Below, piece after piece: positions 1 to 9,300 of a stretch of DNA of 64,000 nt; positions within the stretch are counted from its first letter, which is position 1, and every line of letters begins with the position of its first letter. The translations under genes were made by a program, and so were the position numbers. The notes under the pieces are model-generated. The model saw nothing but the letters and a program-made list of their open reading frames with translations. It was not told the DNA's origin and searched no databases. Origin of the DNA: Acidovorax sp. T1 (GTDB lineage: Bacteria > Pseudomonadota > Gammaproteobacteria > Burkholderiales > Burkholderiaceae_C); NCBI RefSeq assembly GCF_002176815.1, contig NZ_CP021648.1, positions 2,550,001 to 2,614,000 of the forward strand, written 5' to 3'.

Positions 1-657
1 CAGGCGCACATCAAGACGCTTCGCCTGGGTGCTGGCGCCCTGATCATCGTCGCCCTGGTCATGGGTGGCGGCTGGTGGAGCGCTCCCCGCGATCTGACCA
101 TCCACGTTCCGCCTGACCTGCGCTCCGGCAGTACCAGGAAGTGGTGGGAAGTGCCGCCCGAATCGGTCTATGCGTTCACGTTCTACGTGTTCCAGACGCT
201 CAACCGCTGGCCGACGAATGGCGAAGAGGACTACGCGCGCAACCTCCACACGCTCTCGCCGTACCTCACCCCATCCTGCCAGGCCTTCCTGCGCGCGGAC
301 TACGACTACCGCCGCAGCACGGGCGAGTTGCGCCAGCGCGTGCGCGGCATCTACGAAATCCCCGGCCGCGGCTACGGCGACGACCCCACGGCCCGCGTAC
401 GCGTGGTTTCCGACCGCGACTGGGTAGTGACGCTGGACATCACCGCCGACGAGTACTACGGCGCCGAGCAAGTCAAGCGCGCTCTGGTGCGCTATCCCGT
501 GAAGGTCACGCGGGTGGACGTCGATCCTGCCCGCAACCCGTTCGGCCTGGCGCTCGACTGCTATGAGGGCGCGCCCCAGCGCATCAGCACGCCGGAGCCG
601 ACGCGCCCGGCGTCTGGTGGCCTGTCTCCGCAAGCGCCCCAAGGAGAAACCCCATGA
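1..657 (+). CDS. ICE conjugation protein, PFL_4703 family (TIGR03746), 5' end missing
   Basis: The frame is open from base 1, so the gene starts upstream of the window; 218 codons are visible. The first residues (AHIKTLRLGAGALIIVALVM) look like the end of a membrane segment. They are followed by a periplasmic part rich in aromatic residues (WWEVPPESVYAFTFYVFQTL). This is the architecture of a VirB8-like pilus-assembly component, and I recognise it as the TIGR03746 family of GI-type secretion systems. It heads the visible operon, and its stop overlaps the next start (ATGA), which implies translational coupling. The exact biochemical role is inferred. Confidence 0.85.
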   Translation, partial: QAHIKTLRLGAGALIIVALVMGGGWWSAPRDLTIHVPPDLRSGSTRKWWEVPPESVYAFTFYVFQTLNRWPTNGEEDYARNLHTLSPYLTPSCQAFLRADYDYRRSTGELRQRVRGIYEIPGRGYGDDPTARVRVVSDRDWVVTLDITADEYYGAEQVKRALVRYPVKVTRVDVDPARNPFGLALDCYEGAPQRISTPEPTRPASGGLSPQAPQGETP

Positions 658-1580
658 AGCATCCTGTACTCACGCTGCTGGGGCTGTTGGCCGTGGCCGC
701 GGCTCCTGCTGTCCAGGCGGTGGAGATCCTGCGCTGGGAACGTATGCCGTTGGCGGTGCCGCTGAAGGTCGGCCACGAGCGCATCGTGTTCATCGACCGC
801 AACGTCCGCGTGGGCGTACCTGCGGGCGTCGGCGAGCGCCTACGGGTGCAGAGCGCGGGCGGCGCGGTGTACCTGCGTGCTAGCGAGCCGATCGAGCCCA
901 CGCGGCTGCAATTGCAGGACGCCGACACGGGCGCGCTGATCCTGCTGGACATTGCGGCGGAGCCAGCCAAGGACGGCGAAGCCGAGCTGGAACCAGTGCG
1001 CATCGTCGAGGGCAACAGCACCCCGGCGCGCTATGGCGATCAGCCCGGCGATGACAACGAAGCTCCGGCGCGCGCCCAGGACCAGGCCGGCGCGCGAGCG
1101 GCGCGACGCGAGACCCCGGTGTCGGTTGTCCTGACGCGCTTCGCCGCACAGAACCTCTACGCGCCGCTACGCACCGTGGAGCCGCTGCCGAGCGTCATGC
1201 GGGTGAACCTGCGCAGTGGCCTCGACCTCGGCACGCTGATGCCGACGCTGCCCGTGCGCGCGGTCGCGCTCGCGTCATGGCGTCTGGAAGACCAGTGGGT
1301 GACCGCCGTGCGCCTGACCAACAGCAGCAGCGGCTGGATCACCCTGGACCCGCGCGTGCTGCAAGGCGATTTCCTCACCGCCACCTTCCAACACGAGGCG
1401 CTTGGCCCGCGCGGGACGCCCGAGGACACGACCGTCCTGTACCTGGTGACGCGCGGGCGTGGCCTTGCGCAATCGCTGCTACCAGCGGTCAACCGCTTCG
1501 ACCCGGCCGTGCATCTCCCGCAACCGGAAGCCGGTTCCCAGGATGGCACCGACCGCAAGGAGGTCCGCCATGCGCAGTAA
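654..1580 (+). CDS. ICE conjugation protein, PFL_4704 family (TIGR03749), exported
   Basis: This is a 308-residue protein with a clear signal peptide ending near residue 22 (LLAVAAAPAVQA, then VEILRWERMPLAVPL). A beta-rich periplasmic body follows, with an Ala/Arg-rich stretch near residues 125-155. The signal and the position next to the TIGR03746 gene match the TIGR03749 family, regarded as the VirB9/TraK-like secretin-associated component of GI-type systems. The start overlaps the previous stop. The end overlaps the next gene by 11 bases, and the next gene's ribosome site (AAGGAGG, 1557-1563) lies inside this coding sequence. The family is confident; the structural role is inferred by analogy. 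Confidence 0.85.
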   Translation: MKHPVLTLLGLLAVAAAPAVQAVEILRWERMPLAVPLKVGHERIVFIDRNVRVGVPAGVGERLRVQSAGGAVYLRASEPIEPTRLQLQDADTGALILLDIAAEPAKDGEAELEPVRIVEGNSTPARYGDQPGDDNEAPARAQDQAGARAARRETPVSVVLTRFAAQNLYAPLRTVEPLPSVMRVNLRSGLDLGTLMPTLPVRAVALASWRLEDQWVTAVRLTNSSSGWITLDPRVLQGDFLTATFQHEALGPRGTPEDTTVLYLVTRGRGLAQSLLPAVNRFDPAVHLPQPEAGSQDGTDRKEVRHAQ

Positions 1581-3000
1581 TGGACTCCTGAAGTGGCTGA
1601 TGATCCCGGTTGCCGTGCTGGTGCTGTTCGTCGCCATCCGGCTGTTCTCGGGAGGCAGCACTTCGGCACCACCGACCGCGGATGCCGGCGCCAAGCTCAC
1701 GCCAGCGGAAATGAAGGCGCTGGGCATCGAGGGCGATACCCCGCGCGACACCGTGGCGACGCTCGTTGCCCAAGTGAAGCAGTTGCGCACCGAGCTTCAG
1801 ACCGCGCTCTCGGACAACAAATCCCAGCGCGAAGAAAACCAGCGACTGCGCCAGCGCGAGAACTCCATTGACCAGCGCATCAATTCGGCCCTCGACTCCG
1901 AGCGCACCAACCTGCGTCGCGACCAAGAGCAGGCAGCCAGCGCGCGCCAGCAGACCGAAGGACTGCTGGCCGACCTGCAACGGCGCCTGGACAGTATCGG
2001 CGGACGTGGCGGCGGCCATGCCGACCTGCCGGTGGGTCTGGGGCTGCGTGACGGCGACGAGGCCGGCATGGAAGGCGGCGTGCGCTGGGTCGAACCCGAC
2101 GATGCGAGGAAAGCCGAGGGGCGCAACAGCAGTCGTGGCACGGGTAGCGGCATGAGCTTCCCGACGAGCTTCGGCCCCGCGCAGAGCACGTTGGAAACCA
2201 CGGCCGAAACCGTGGCGAACGCGGGCGCACGCGCCGCAGGCGTGAAGAGCGCCAAGGCGGTCTATACCGTACCGACCAATTCGACACTGATGGGGTCGGT
2301 GGCGATGACGGCGCTGATCGGCCGCGTGCCGATCGACGGAACCGTCAACGATCCGTACCCCTTCAAGGTGTTGGTCGGACAGGACAACCTGACCGCCAAT
2401 GGCATCGACATTCCCGACGTGGCCGGTGCCGTGTTCAGCGGCACCGCATCGGGCGACTGGACGCTCTCGTGCGTGCGCGGCCAGGTACGCAGCATCACCT
2501 TCGTCTTCCACGACGGCACGATCCGCACCATCCCCGAAGACCGCGACGGCAACCAGCAAAACAACCAGCAGCAGAACTCTCAAAGTGGAGGCCTGGGCTG
2601 GATCAGCGACCCATACGGCATTCCCTGCGTCAGCGGGGAGCGGCGCAGCAACGCCCAGCAGTACCTTGGCTCGCAAGCCCTGATTACCGCCGCCGGTGCC
2701 GGCGTCGCCTCGCTGATCGACAGCGACAGCGGCCAGATGTCCTACGTCGGCGCCGACGGCTCCATCGGCAGCGTCGGTATCTCGGGCAATGAAGCCGTGG
2801 GCCGCATCCTGGCCGGTGGCGTGCGCGACATGGCCGACTGGGTGAACAAGCTGTACGGCCAGGCGTTCGCCGCTGTCTATGTCCAGCCCGGCGCGAAGGT
2901 CGCCGTCCACCTCGAAAAGCCGCTCGCCATCGACTTCGATCCCGAAGGCCGCAAGGTCGATCACCGCGCAGGAGAAAGCCATGCTCTCGAACTTGAATAA
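1570..3000 (+). CDS. ICE conjugation protein, PFL_4705 family (TIGR03752), TraB/VirB10-like
   Basis: I chose ATG 1570, 7 bases after AAGGAGG, giving 476 residues. One N-terminal membrane anchor (residues 7-27, LLKWLMIPVAVLVLFVAIRLF) is followed by a coiled-coil stretch (about 60-140, QLRTELQTALSDNKSQREEN). The C-terminal beta domain contains VYTVPTNSTLMGSVAMTALIGRVP, a VirB10/TraB signature. Such proteins bridge the inner membrane to the outer-membrane core of the channel. The last residues overlap the lipoprotein start at 2981. A long antisense reading frame covers this gene but is only a codon-usage shadow. Confidence 0.87.
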   Translation: MRSNGLLKWLMIPVAVLVLFVAIRLFSGGSTSAPPTADAGAKLTPAEMKALGIEGDTPRDTVATLVAQVKQLRTELQTALSDNKSQREENQRLRQRENSIDQRINSALDSERTNLRRDQEQAASARQQTEGLLADLQRRLDSIGGRGGGHADLPVGLGLRDGDEAGMEGGVRWVEPDDARKAEGRNSSRGTGSGMSFPTSFGPAQSTLETTAETVANAGARAAGVKSAKAVYTVPTNSTLMGSVAMTALIGRVPIDGTVNDPYPFKVLVGQDNLTANGIDIPDVAGAVFSGTASGDWTLSCVRGQVRSITFVFHDGTIRTIPEDRDGNQQNNQQQNSQSGGLGWISDPYGIPCVSGERRSNAQQYLGSQALITAAGAGVASLIDSDSGQMSYVGADGSIGSVGISGNEAVGRILAGGVRDMADWVNKLYGQAFAAVYVQPGAKVAVHLEKPLAIDFDPEGRKVDHRAGESHALELE

Positions 3001-3421
3001 GGCCCTGGCGCTGGCCCTCGCCGTCGCGGTGCTCGGCGGCTGTGCCACCAGCAAGGAAAAGCTGCTCCCCCACGGCGACAGCACGATGATGGACATCTGG
3101 CAGCAGAACGCCGGTGACGGGGGTGGTGGCGCCGGCCAGGTGGCGCGCAGGCAATTGCTCGATGCACGCCAGAGCCTGCGCCGGCCGCTGACCGAGGCCG
3201 ACGTGGAGGCCGCGCCCACCGAGCAGATGCGCTACACGCGCACGGCGCGCAACGAGGTCTATCGCCAGTTCCACCGCCTGCCGAACCCCGATCTTGTCAT
3301 GTATGTGTACCCGCACCTGGCGGGCACCGATCCCGTGCCGGTTCCGGGCTACACGACGGTCTTTCCCCTGTACCAGCGAGTGCAGTACGCCATGCCGGGC
3401 GAGCGCGTGGAGGACTACTGA
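2981..3421 (+). CDS. ICE conjugation lipoprotein, PFL_4751-type (TIGR03751)
   Basis: The product has 146 residues. ATG 2981 follows GGAGAAAGCC. The N-terminus is a lipoprotein signal with lipobox LGGC (Cys21), so the mature protein would be lipid-anchored, as expected of a VirB7/TraV-like outer-membrane component. The body contains VMYVYPHLAGTDPVPVPGY, which I associate with the TIGR03751 family. It overlaps the preceding gene by 20 bases and the ATPase gene by one base, so it sits in a tightly coupled translation chain. The lipobox is seen directly; assignment to the outer-membrane complex is family inference. Confidence 0.85.
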   Translation: MLSNLNKALALALAVAVLGGCATSKEKLLPHGDSTMMDIWQQNAGDGGGGAGQVARRQLLDARQSLRRPLTEADVEAAPTEQMRYTRTARNEVYRQFHRLPNPDLVMYVYPHLAGTDPVPVPGYTTVFPLYQRVQYAMPGERVEDY

Positions 3422-6288
3422 TGCGCTGGAAACTCCCCTGGCCGAAGCTGGCTGCATCCGATGGTGGCAATGACGAGCAGCCGGACGGCTGGCAGCGCCA
3501 CGTCGAGGCGTTGCGCCAGGCCGGCATTGCCGAACCCGGAGCGACGGTCCAGGGCCGCAGGCCGGCGACCGTGGCGGACGAGCAGGCGATGTACGACGTT
3601 GCGCAGTCATTCGCGGAGCTGCTGCCGTGGGTGGAGTTCCTGCCGCCGTCGAAGTCCATGCTGCTGGAGGACGGGCAATCGGTCGCGGCCTTCTACGAAC
3701 TGGTCCCGCTAGGCACCGAAGGTCGGGAGCCGGGCTGGCTCGCTCATGCCCGCGATGCGCTCGAAAACGCGCTCCAGGACTCGTTCGATGAGCTGGATGA
3801 GAACCCGTGGGTGCTCCAGCTCTATGCACAGGACGAGCCCAGCTTCGACCAGTACATGCAGACGCTACGCGACTACGTGCAGCCGCGCGCCCGCAGCACG
3901 GCCTTCACCGAGTTCTACCTCCGCTTCTTTGGCCACCACCTGCGCGCGGTGGCCAAGCCCGGCGGACTGTTCGAGGATACGGTGGTCACGCGGTTGCGCT
4001 GGCGCGGCCAGACGCGGCGCGTGCGCATGGTGGTCTATCGCCGGGCCGCCGGGCAGGCGAACCGCCGCGGCCAGACACCCGAGCAAATGCTGAACATCGT
4101 CTGCGATCGCCTCTGCGGCGGCTTGGCGAACGCCGGCATCCAGGCCCGGCGCATGGTCGCGGCCGATGTTCACGACTGGCTGCTGCGTTGGTTCAACCCA
4201 CGCCCCACGATGCTCGGGCCCGGCGCAGAGGAGCGAGAGCGCTTCTATGCGCTGGCCCGCTATCCCGACGAGGTGGAGGAAGGTGAAATCGAGCTGGCGA
4301 GTGGTCGGGACTTCAGTCAACGGCTATTCTTCGGTCAGCCTCGCTCCGATGCCGAGCACGGCACCTGGTACTTCGACGGTATGCCGCATCGCGTACTGGT
4401 CACCGACCGGCTACGCATGCCGCCCGGTACGGGGCACCTGACCGGCGAAACCCGCAAGGGGGACGCTATCAACACGCTTTTCGATCAGATGCCCGAAGAC
4501 ACTACGATGTGTCTGACCATGGTGGCGACGCCCCAGGACATCCTCGAATCGCACCTGAATCACCTGGCGAAGAAGGCTGTCGGCGAAACACTGGCATCGG
4601 AACAAACGCTCAAGGATGTGCAGGAGGCACGCTCGCTCATCGGCAGCGCGCACAAGCTCTACCGCGGCACGCTGGCCTTCTATCTGCGCGGACGCGATGA
4701 AGCCGAACTTGACAGGCGCGGTCTGGACCTCGCCAACGTGATGCTCAACGCGGGGTTGCAGCCTGTGCGCGAGGACGATGAAGTCGCGCCGCTCAACAGC
4801 TACCTGCGCTGGCTACCGTGCTGCTACAACCCTGCGCAAGATCGACGGAACTGGTTCACCCAACTGATGTTCGCCCAGCATGTGGCGAATCTCTCGCCGG
4901 CGTGGGGTCGCAGCCAGGGTACGGGTCATCCGGGCAACACGTTCTTCAACCGCGGCGGCGGGCCGATCACGTTTGATCCACTGAACCGCTTGGACAGGCA
5001 GATGAACGCCCATCTGTTCCTGTTCGGCCCCACCGGCTCGGGCAAGAGCGCAACGCTCAACAACCTCTTGAACCAGGTCACGGCCATCTACCGGCCGCGG
5101 CTGTTCATCGTGGAGGCCGGCAACAGCTTCGGCTTGTTCAGCGACTTCGCAAAGCGCCTGGGTCTGACCGTGAACCGGGTCAAGCTGGCTCCTGGCTCGG
5201 GCATCAGCCTAGCGCCGTTCGCCGACGCTCGCCGGCTGATCGAAACGCCCGGCAACGTGCAGACGCTGGATGCCGATGCACTGGATGAAGAATTGCCAGC
5301 CGATTCCTCGGTCATGGAGGAGGACGAGCAGCGCGACGTGCTGGGTGAACTGGAGATCACGGCACGGCTGATGATCACAGGCGGCGAGGACAAGGAAGAA
5401 GCCCGGATGACGCGGGCCGATCGCTCGCTGATCCGCCAGTGCATCCTCGATGCCGCCGAGCACTGCGTGGCCGAGAAACGCACGGTGCTCACGCGCGACG
5501 TGCGCAACGCGCTGCGCACGCGCGGCCAGGACCCGACGCTGCCCGAGATGCGGCGCGTGCGGCTGCTGGAGATGGCGGACGCGATGGACATGTTCTGCCA
5601 AGGCACGGACGGCGAGATGTTCGATCGCGATGGCACGCCGTGGCCCGAGGCCGACATCACGCTGGTGGATCTCGCGACCTATGCCCGGGAGGGCTACAAC
5701 GCGCAGCTCTCCATCGCCTACATCAGCCTGATCAGCACGGTGAACAACATCGCCGAGCGCGACCAGTACCTGGGCCGTCCGATCATCAATGTGACCGACG
5801 AAGGCCACATCATCACGAAGAACCCGCTGCTTGCGCCCTACGTTGTAAAAATTACAAAAATGTGGCGCAAGCTAGGGGCCTGGTTCTGGCTGGCTACACA
5901 AAATATCGACGATCTGCCGCGTGCCGCGGAGCCCATGCTCAACATGATTGAGTGGTGGATCTGCCTGTCGATGCCGCCCGATGAGGTCGAGAAGATTGCA
6001 CGCTTCCGCGAACTCTCGCCCGCGCAGAAAGCGCTGATGCTCTCGGCGCGCAAAGAAGCGGGCAAGTTCACCGAGGGCGTCATCCTTTCCAAGAGCATGG
6101 AAGTGCTGTTCCGCGCCGTGCCGCCCAGCCTGTACTTGGCGTTGGCGCAGACCGAACCCGAAGAGAAGGCCGAGCGCTACCAGCTCATGCAGCACTACGG
6201 CTGCACCGAACTGGAAGCGGCCTTCAAGGTGGCCGAGAAGATCGACCAGGCGCGCGGCATCGAGTCGCCGGCCTTGGAACTGTCGTAA
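3421..6288 (+). CDS. Conjugative transfer ATPase, PFL_4706 family (TIGR03744), VirB4/TraC-like
   Basis: This 955-residue cytoplasmic ATPase would power pilus assembly and transfer. Walker A (GPTGSGKSATLNN) lies at about residues 535-547 and Walker B (INVTDEGHIITKN) near 790. A further conserved stretch (FWLATQNIDDLPRAAEPML) follows near 820, as in VirB4/TraC proteins. An acidic insert (ADALDEELPADSSVMEEDEQ) sits between the two nucleotide-binding motifs. Length and motif order fit TIGR03744. The start overlaps the lipoprotein stop by one base, and the DsbA-like gene follows after 13 bases. Confidence 0.93.
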   Translation: MRWKLPWPKLAASDGGNDEQPDGWQRHVEALRQAGIAEPGATVQGRRPATVADEQAMYDVAQSFAELLPWVEFLPPSKSMLLEDGQSVAAFYELVPLGTEGREPGWLAHARDALENALQDSFDELDENPWVLQLYAQDEPSFDQYMQTLRDYVQPRARSTAFTEFYLRFFGHHLRAVAKPGGLFEDTVVTRLRWRGQTRRVRMVVYRRAAGQANRRGQTPEQMLNIVCDRLCGGLANAGIQARRMVAADVHDWLLRWFNPRPTMLGPGAEERERFYALARYPDEVEEGEIELASGRDFSQRLFFGQPRSDAEHGTWYFDGMPHRVLVTDRLRMPPGTGHLTGETRKGDAINTLFDQMPEDTTMCLTMVATPQDILESHLNHLAKKAVGETLASEQTLKDVQEARSLIGSAHKLYRGTLAFYLRGRDEAELDRRGLDLANVMLNAGLQPVREDDEVAPLNSYLRWLPCCYNPAQDRRNWFTQLMFAQHVANLSPAWGRSQGTGHPGNTFFNRGGGPITFDPLNRLDRQMNAHLFLFGPTGSGKSATLNNLLNQVTAIYRPRLFIVEAGNSFGLFSDFAKRLGLTVNRVKLAPGSGISLAPFADARRLIETPGNVQTLDADALDEELPADSSVMEEDEQRDVLGELEITARLMITGGEDKEEARMTRADRSLIRQCILDAAEHCVAEKRTVLTRDVRNALRTRGQDPTLPEMRRVRLLEMADAMDMFCQGTDGEMFDRDGTPWPEADITLVDLATYAREGYNAQLSIAYISLISTVNNIAERDQYLGRPIINVTDEGHIITKNPLLAPYVVKITKMWRKLGAWFWLATQNIDDLPRAAEPMLNMIEWWICLSMPPDEVEKIARFRELSPAQKALMLSARKEAGKFTEGVILSKSMEVLFRAVPPSLYLALAQTEPEEKAERYQLMQHYGCTELEAAFKVAEKIDQARGIESPALELS

Positions 6289-6301
6289 GACGGAGAACGC
6301 C

Positions 6302-7066
6302 ATGGAACAGAAACGTCCTTCCATTCCGATGCAGGTCCAGGCGTTCCGCCGCCGCAACGGGCGACCCCGCTGGCCTTGGGCATTGGCTGCTGTGCTGGTC
6401 GCGCTGCTGCTGATCTGGCTTGTGTCGAGGTCGCCCGGCGAATCCCCGCCGCAGCCGCCCACGCCGGTCAGCATGGCACCGGTGGCCGGGCCGCCCTGGC
6501 TAATGGGCAACCCCAAAGGCCGTTTCACGCTGACGCTCTATGCCGACCTGGAGTGCCCGTTCTGCCGGGAATATTTCCCGCAGCTCAAGCGGTGGATCGG
6601 CAACAACACCGACGTGGCGCTGCAATGGCACCACCAGCCGCTGGCCGAGCACGAGCCGGCCGCGTCAGCCGAGGCACGCCTAGTGGAATGCGCTGCCGAA
6701 GCAGGTGGGCATGTCGCGTTCTGGCAGGCGATCGAATGGGTCTATGCCCACACGCGCAGCGACGGCCAGGGCTTGCCCGATGGCTTGCGCTACCCCGAAT
6801 CGACGCCAGCCGTCGAGCAGTGCATGGCAAGCGAAAGGCCCAGTGCGGCTATCCGCGCCCAGGCTGCGGAAGCCACCAAGAGCGGCGTAACCGCCACGCC
6901 GTCGCTGCGCCTGCTCGATCGCCAAACGGGCCAGGCCATCCTGCTGCAGGGGCCGATCGAGGGCGATGCCTTGCTGTCAGCCATGGACATGCTGGCGGCT
7001 GACGGTCCGACCAGCACACCCACATCCGAAATGCCTGCCGACGTCGTCGGCGACATGCCCAGGTAG
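6302..7066 (+). CDS. DsbA/DsbC-like thioredoxin-fold protein of the conjugation operon
   Basis: The product has 254 residues. An N-terminal membrane anchor (about 24-40, WPWALAAVLVALLLIWLV) is followed by a Pro-rich linker and a thioredoxin fold with catalytic CPFC (Cys85/Cys88) in the context ADLECPFCREYFP. A cis-Pro candidate occurs in GVTATPSLRLL. Such proteins catalyse disulphide exchange in the periplasm, probably for the Cys-rich secretion proteins downstream (the 8344 product has many Cys). The gene directly follows the ATPase gene. The last ~25 residues are Thr/Pro rich and probably disordered. Confidence 0.85.
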   Translation: MEQKRPSIPMQVQAFRRRNGRPRWPWALAAVLVALLLIWLVSRSPGESPPQPPTPVSMAPVAGPPWLMGNPKGRFTLTLYADLECPFCREYFPQLKRWIGNNTDVALQWHHQPLAEHEPAASAEARLVECAAEAGGHVAFWQAIEWVYAHTRSDGQGLPDGLRYPESTPAVEQCMASERPSAAIRAQAAEATKSGVTATPSLRLLDRQTGQAILLQGPIEGDALLSAMDMLAADGPTSTPTSEMPADVVGDMPR

Positions 7067-7244
7067 CCCCGGTCTTCAAGGCTACGGCGCAGTCCTCTGC
7101 GCTGACCGCGACTCGTTCGCCTTGCATCCTGGCCGCGAACGGTCACCCCAATCGCGGTGATGGATGCATCTTTTCATTCTCATCCCCAGGAGGGCTTGCC
7201 CTCGGGGGCGCGCGCCCTCCGATCTCACCGTCTGGAGGTTCGCC

Positions 7245-7739
7245 ATGTCTTTCGCCATCAATGACTCCTGTGTGGAGTCGCTTTCCGCCGTAGCTGCCCA
7301 ACACGAAGACTGGATCATCCAGCAGGCCATCGTGCTGCTGGAAAAACGGATCTTCAAAGCTGGACCATGCCTCAGCCGGCCGGCCGCCGTGCGGGACTAT
7401 CTGCGCGTGAAACTGGTCGCTGAACCCAACGAGATATTTGCCGCTGTGTTCCTGGATAGCATGCACCAGGTGCTGGCCTACGAGCCATTGTTCAGGGGCA
7501 CGATCAACTCGACTTCTGTTTATCCACGTGTCGTCGTACAGCGTGTGCTGGAGTTGAACGCCGCCGCGGTGATCTTCGCGCACCAGCACCCCTCGGGCAT
7601 CTCCGAGCCGTCGAGCGCGGATCGTGTGCTGACCCAGCAACTGCAGGCCGCGCTGGCGCTCATCGATGTACGGGTACTGGATCACATCATCGTAGGCCAA
7701 GGTTCCCCGTTCTCCTTTGCGGAGTCAGGCCTGCTGTAA
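7245..7739 (+). CDS. radC: RadC-family JAB/MPN domain protein
   Basis: I chose ATG 7245, preceded by TGGAGG, giving 164 residues; an earlier in-frame ATG at 7164 has no ribosome site. The JAMM metal-binding motif is intact: HQHPSG (His113-His115) and the downstream Ser/Asp (SSADRV). Upstream is a conserved segment on strand exchange of replicated DNA products (VFLDSMHQVLAYEPLFRGT). This is the short ICE/plasmid form without the N-terminal HhH domain of chromosomal RadC. The function of RadC is not established despite its 'DNA repair' name; its presence in conjugation operons suggests a role with incoming single-stranded DNA. It is followed at once by a strong terminator. Confidence 0.9.
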   Translation: MSFAINDSCVESLSAVAAQHEDWIIQQAIVLLEKRIFKAGPCLSRPAAVRDYLRVKLVAEPNEIFAAVFLDSMHQVLAYEPLFRGTINSTSVYPRVVVQRVLELNAAAVIFAHQHPSGISEPSSADRVLTQQLQAALALIDVRVLDHIIVGQGSPFSFAESGLL

Positions 7740-7765
7740 CGGTCGCATTGCTTCATTGATCCTCG

Positions 7766-7790
7766 CGGAGGCTTCGGCCTCCGTTTTTTT
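7766..7790 (+). terminator. Rho-independent terminator after radC
   Basis: The stem CGGAGGC / GCCTCCG with a TTCG tetraloop is followed directly by seven T residues. It splits the conjugation cluster into two transcription units, 1-7739 and 7901 onward. Confidence 0.92.
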
Positions 7791-7900
7791 ATGGCGCGGG
7801 ACAAGCAGGTATGCGGGCAGCCCGCGATGCGCATTGTTTGTTGGGGTGGCATCGGGTTCGCGTTTGACTATGGCCCTGATCAACTTTCGGGGCACGCGAC

Positions 7901-8347
7901 ATGCCGGCATCCTTTTCCACGTTCGCGTCGGGCTGGCGAACCCTTGGTCTCGTCGTGGCGCTGCCGGCGTCCCTGGCCGTGTTCAGCCCCGTCACCTTCG
8001 CAGCCGACGTACTGGTCGTCACCGACAGCCACCACCCGGTCAAGACCATGGGCGGCGAGCGGCTGATCGTGCTAGACGAAGCCCGCCGGATTGAAGCGGA
8101 GCTTTCTGCGGAACTGCCCGCCGCCCCCGAACAGGCGGCGGCCACCGTCAAGCGTCGGCTGAACCAAGGCGGCGCCGACCTACAGCGCCGCATCGCTTCC
8201 GCATACCAGGGCGTCACCGACGCATGGAGCCTGGGCATCACCAGCATCCCGGCTGTCGTGGTGGATCAGCGCTACGTGGTCTATGGCGAGCCGGATGTGG
8301 CCCGCGCTGTCGCGCGCATCGAGCAGCGTCGGAGGACCCAGCCATGA
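7901..8347 (+). CDS. ICE conjugation protein, PFL_4709 family (TIGR03757), exported
   Basis: The product has 148 residues. The signal peptide ends near residue 34 (SLAVFSPVTFAADVLVVTD). The mature part has a thioredoxin-like pattern without CxxC (GITSIPAVVVDQRYVVYG), reminiscent of the TrbC/TraW half of F-type systems. I recognise it as TIGR03757. It begins 110 bases after the terminator, so a promoter for the second conjugation unit should lie in 7791-7900; no convincing -35/-10 pair was seen there. The stop overlaps the next start (ATGA). Confidence 0.82.
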   Translation: MPASFSTFASGWRTLGLVVALPASLAVFSPVTFAADVLVVTDSHHPVKTMGGERLIVLDEARRIEAELSAELPAAPEQAAATVKRRLNQGGADLQRRIASAYQGVTDAWSLGITSIPAVVVDQRYVVYGEPDVARAVARIEQRRRTQP

Positions 8348-9291
8348 CGCGACCATTCGACCTGATGCGCCGCATGCGGGCCGGCGTGGCTTCCTTGATG
8401 CTGCTCAGCGCCACGGGTAGCTACGCCTTGAACACCACCGCCATCGTTGCCTCGGTGGCCTCGCCCGATTGCTTGGAGTACCGGGTGGTGGGTATCTGCT
8501 ACTGGCTCTACTGCACCTGGGGAGGATGCACGGTGCGCACCTCTGTCAAGGTGCGCCACTACATCCCCGATGCGGTCGTCTCCAGCTACAGCAACACGGG
8601 CGAGAACCCGTGGGTTGAAGTCCGGGCGATGAGTACGGCCAATCCGTCCGCCCAAGCGGGCGGCGATGGAACGACGAACGAGGATCACGAAAACAATCTC
8701 GCGAAATTCAAGAACGCCGAGGTGATCGGCCATCCCGGCGTCGAGGTGTTCAACCAGTTTGTTTCGTCCTCGGGCTACTTCTGCGAGGGCGCGGGAACGG
8801 CATTCATGCCGTATCTGCTCAGCACCTTGGACACGCTTGCCTGGCGCTACAACGTGCCCGAGATGGCCTACCCGGAGGCATTGATTCCCGGCATGCGCGA
8901 GGTCGGCGCACGCACCACGATGAGCCTTTGGGGCAACGTGTATCCCCGCGGCGGCTTCCTGCACCAGACCGACGACCACAAATCGGGGGCCGTGGTGGCC
9001 CAGCGTGCGGGAGATATCGTCACTCGCCGGGGGCAGTTGCACGTGTACCAGCCGCTGCTTGCCAACGCCCGCGATGGCTACTGGCCCGCCGGCGCGCTGA
9101 TGGAGGGTGATGCCTCGACTGGCAAGTGGCAGGAACTCACGCCCGTCCTGTCCTCGTCCTGCACGGTTTTCCCACGCACCGGCTTCCTGACCCAGGCCCA
9201 GCAAGGCGACTACGCCTGGGCGCTGTGGCGGCCGTATGCCTGCTGCGAACGCCGTGGACAGGTGTTCCTTGGCAGCGTTGATTTCCTTTGA
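8344..9291 (+). CDS. TraU-like ICE conjugation protein, PFL_4710 family (TIGR03756)
   Basis: The product has 315 residues from ATG 8344, which overlaps the previous stop. A signal peptide (SLMLLSATGSYALN) precedes a Cys-rich periplasmic protein (CLEYRVVGICYWLYCTWGGC, and a second cluster near the C-terminus, ACCERRG). The arrangement and the conserved tail WALWRPYACC match TraU-family proteins that act in mating-pair formation. The Cys content gives the DsbA-like protein of the same element a plausible substrate. Confidence 0.88.
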   Translation: MTRPFDLMRRMRAGVASLMLLSATGSYALNTTAIVASVASPDCLEYRVVGICYWLYCTWGGCTVRTSVKVRHYIPDAVVSSYSNTGENPWVEVRAMSTANPSAQAGGDGTTNEDHENNLAKFKNAEVIGHPGVEVFNQFVSSSGYFCEGAGTAFMPYLLSTLDTLAWRYNVPEMAYPEALIPGMREVGARTTMSLWGNVYPRGGFLHQTDDHKSGAVVAQRAGDIVTRRGQLHVYQPLLANARDGYWPAGALMEGDASTGKWQELTPVLSSSCTVFPRTGFLTQAQQGDYAWALWRPYACCERRGQVFLGSVDFL

Positions 9292-9300
9292 GGTGTCGCG

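Noticed and set aside
1489..3219. 576-codon open frame on the minus strand across the TraB-like gene
   Set aside because: It is antisense to a recognised conjugation gene with membrane anchor and VirB10-like domain; it shows no domain and is explained by GC-rich codon structure.
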